Below are positions 5,808-5,892 of a stretch of 5,892 nt of DNA, one piece after another. The position numbers were made by a program, and so were the translations under genes. Each line of letters opens with the position of its first letter. The stretch's first letter is position 1. The notes below the pieces were generated by a model. It was given only the letters and a program-made list of their open reading frames with translations. It did not search any database and was not told the origin of the DNA. This stretch comes from Acidobacteriota bacterium (lineage in GTDB: Bacteria; Acidobacteriota; Thermoanaerobaculia; Thermoanaerobaculales; Sulfomarinibacteraceae): assembly GCA_030637805.1 (NCBI GenBank), contig DAOWFV010000144.1:1-5892 (forward strand), written 5' to 3'.

Positions 5808-5876
5808 GTCATCCTGAGCGAGCGGCCTGTCACGGCGTAGCCCTCCGGGCGAAGCCGGAAGCGAGTCGAAGGATCC
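5808..5876. repeat. apparent dispersed intergenic repeat (GTCATCCTGAG type)
   Basis: The segment begins GTCATCCTGAGCGAGCG and ends GAGTCGAAGGATCCC; from general knowledge this start and end pattern recurs in the intergenic DNA of many bacterial genomes. ATCCT (5811-5815) and AGGAT (5870-5874) form matching ends. The centre is a symmetric stem: CGGC (5833-5836) with GCCG (5854-5857), and GCCC (5840-5843) with GGGC (5847-5850) around TCC. No coding sequence is evident here. Bases 5742-5807 before it and 5877-5892 after it show nothing I can identify. Confidence 0.6.
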
Positions 5877-5892
5877 CCTGAAGAAAGAGAGA

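Overview
The window is high-GC bacterial chromosomal DNA holding four complete protein genes. They encode a Nudix hydrolase (142-744, +), a TonB-dependent outer-membrane receptor (894-3074, +), a small exported glycine-zipper protein (3209-3802, -) and a lipoprotein amidohydrolase of the YtcJ-like family (4015-5703, +). The TonB receptor, the outer-membrane-type lipobox and the SlyB-like glycine zipper point to a diderm (Gram-negative) bacterium. A receptor with an N-terminal carboxypeptidase-regulatory-like domain, plus AT-rich heptad repeats in GC-rich gaps, would suit an Acidobacteriota-type organism. That placement is an inference from style, not from any marker gene.

Layout: bases 1-141 hold a 9-bp hairpin and an AT-rich heptad array. 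The Nudix gene follows, then a 149-base gap dominated by a perfect 19-bp inverted repeat. Next is the TonB receptor gene, which runs head-on into the glycine-zipper gene. Their shared 3' gap (3075-3208) contains two heptad arrays in opposite orientation that form a perfect 20-bp inverted repeat. The glycine-zipper and amidohydrolase genes diverge from a 212-base gap with two tandem hairpins, one of them an 18-bp perfect palindrome. The amidohydrolase ends in a 13-bp hairpin whose three-base loop is its own stop codon, followed directly by a fourth heptad array. The window closes with an apparent dispersed repeat beginning GTCATCCTGAG.

The four genes do not form an obvious pathway or operon. 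Three products act in or beyond the inner membrane (receptor, zipper protein, lipoprotein hydrolase), and the Nudix enzyme is cytoplasmic housecleaning. I found no convincing new protein system. The unusual content is intergenic: four arrays in which AATT or AACT recurs exactly every 7 bp, and a long perfect inverted repeat or hairpin in every gap.
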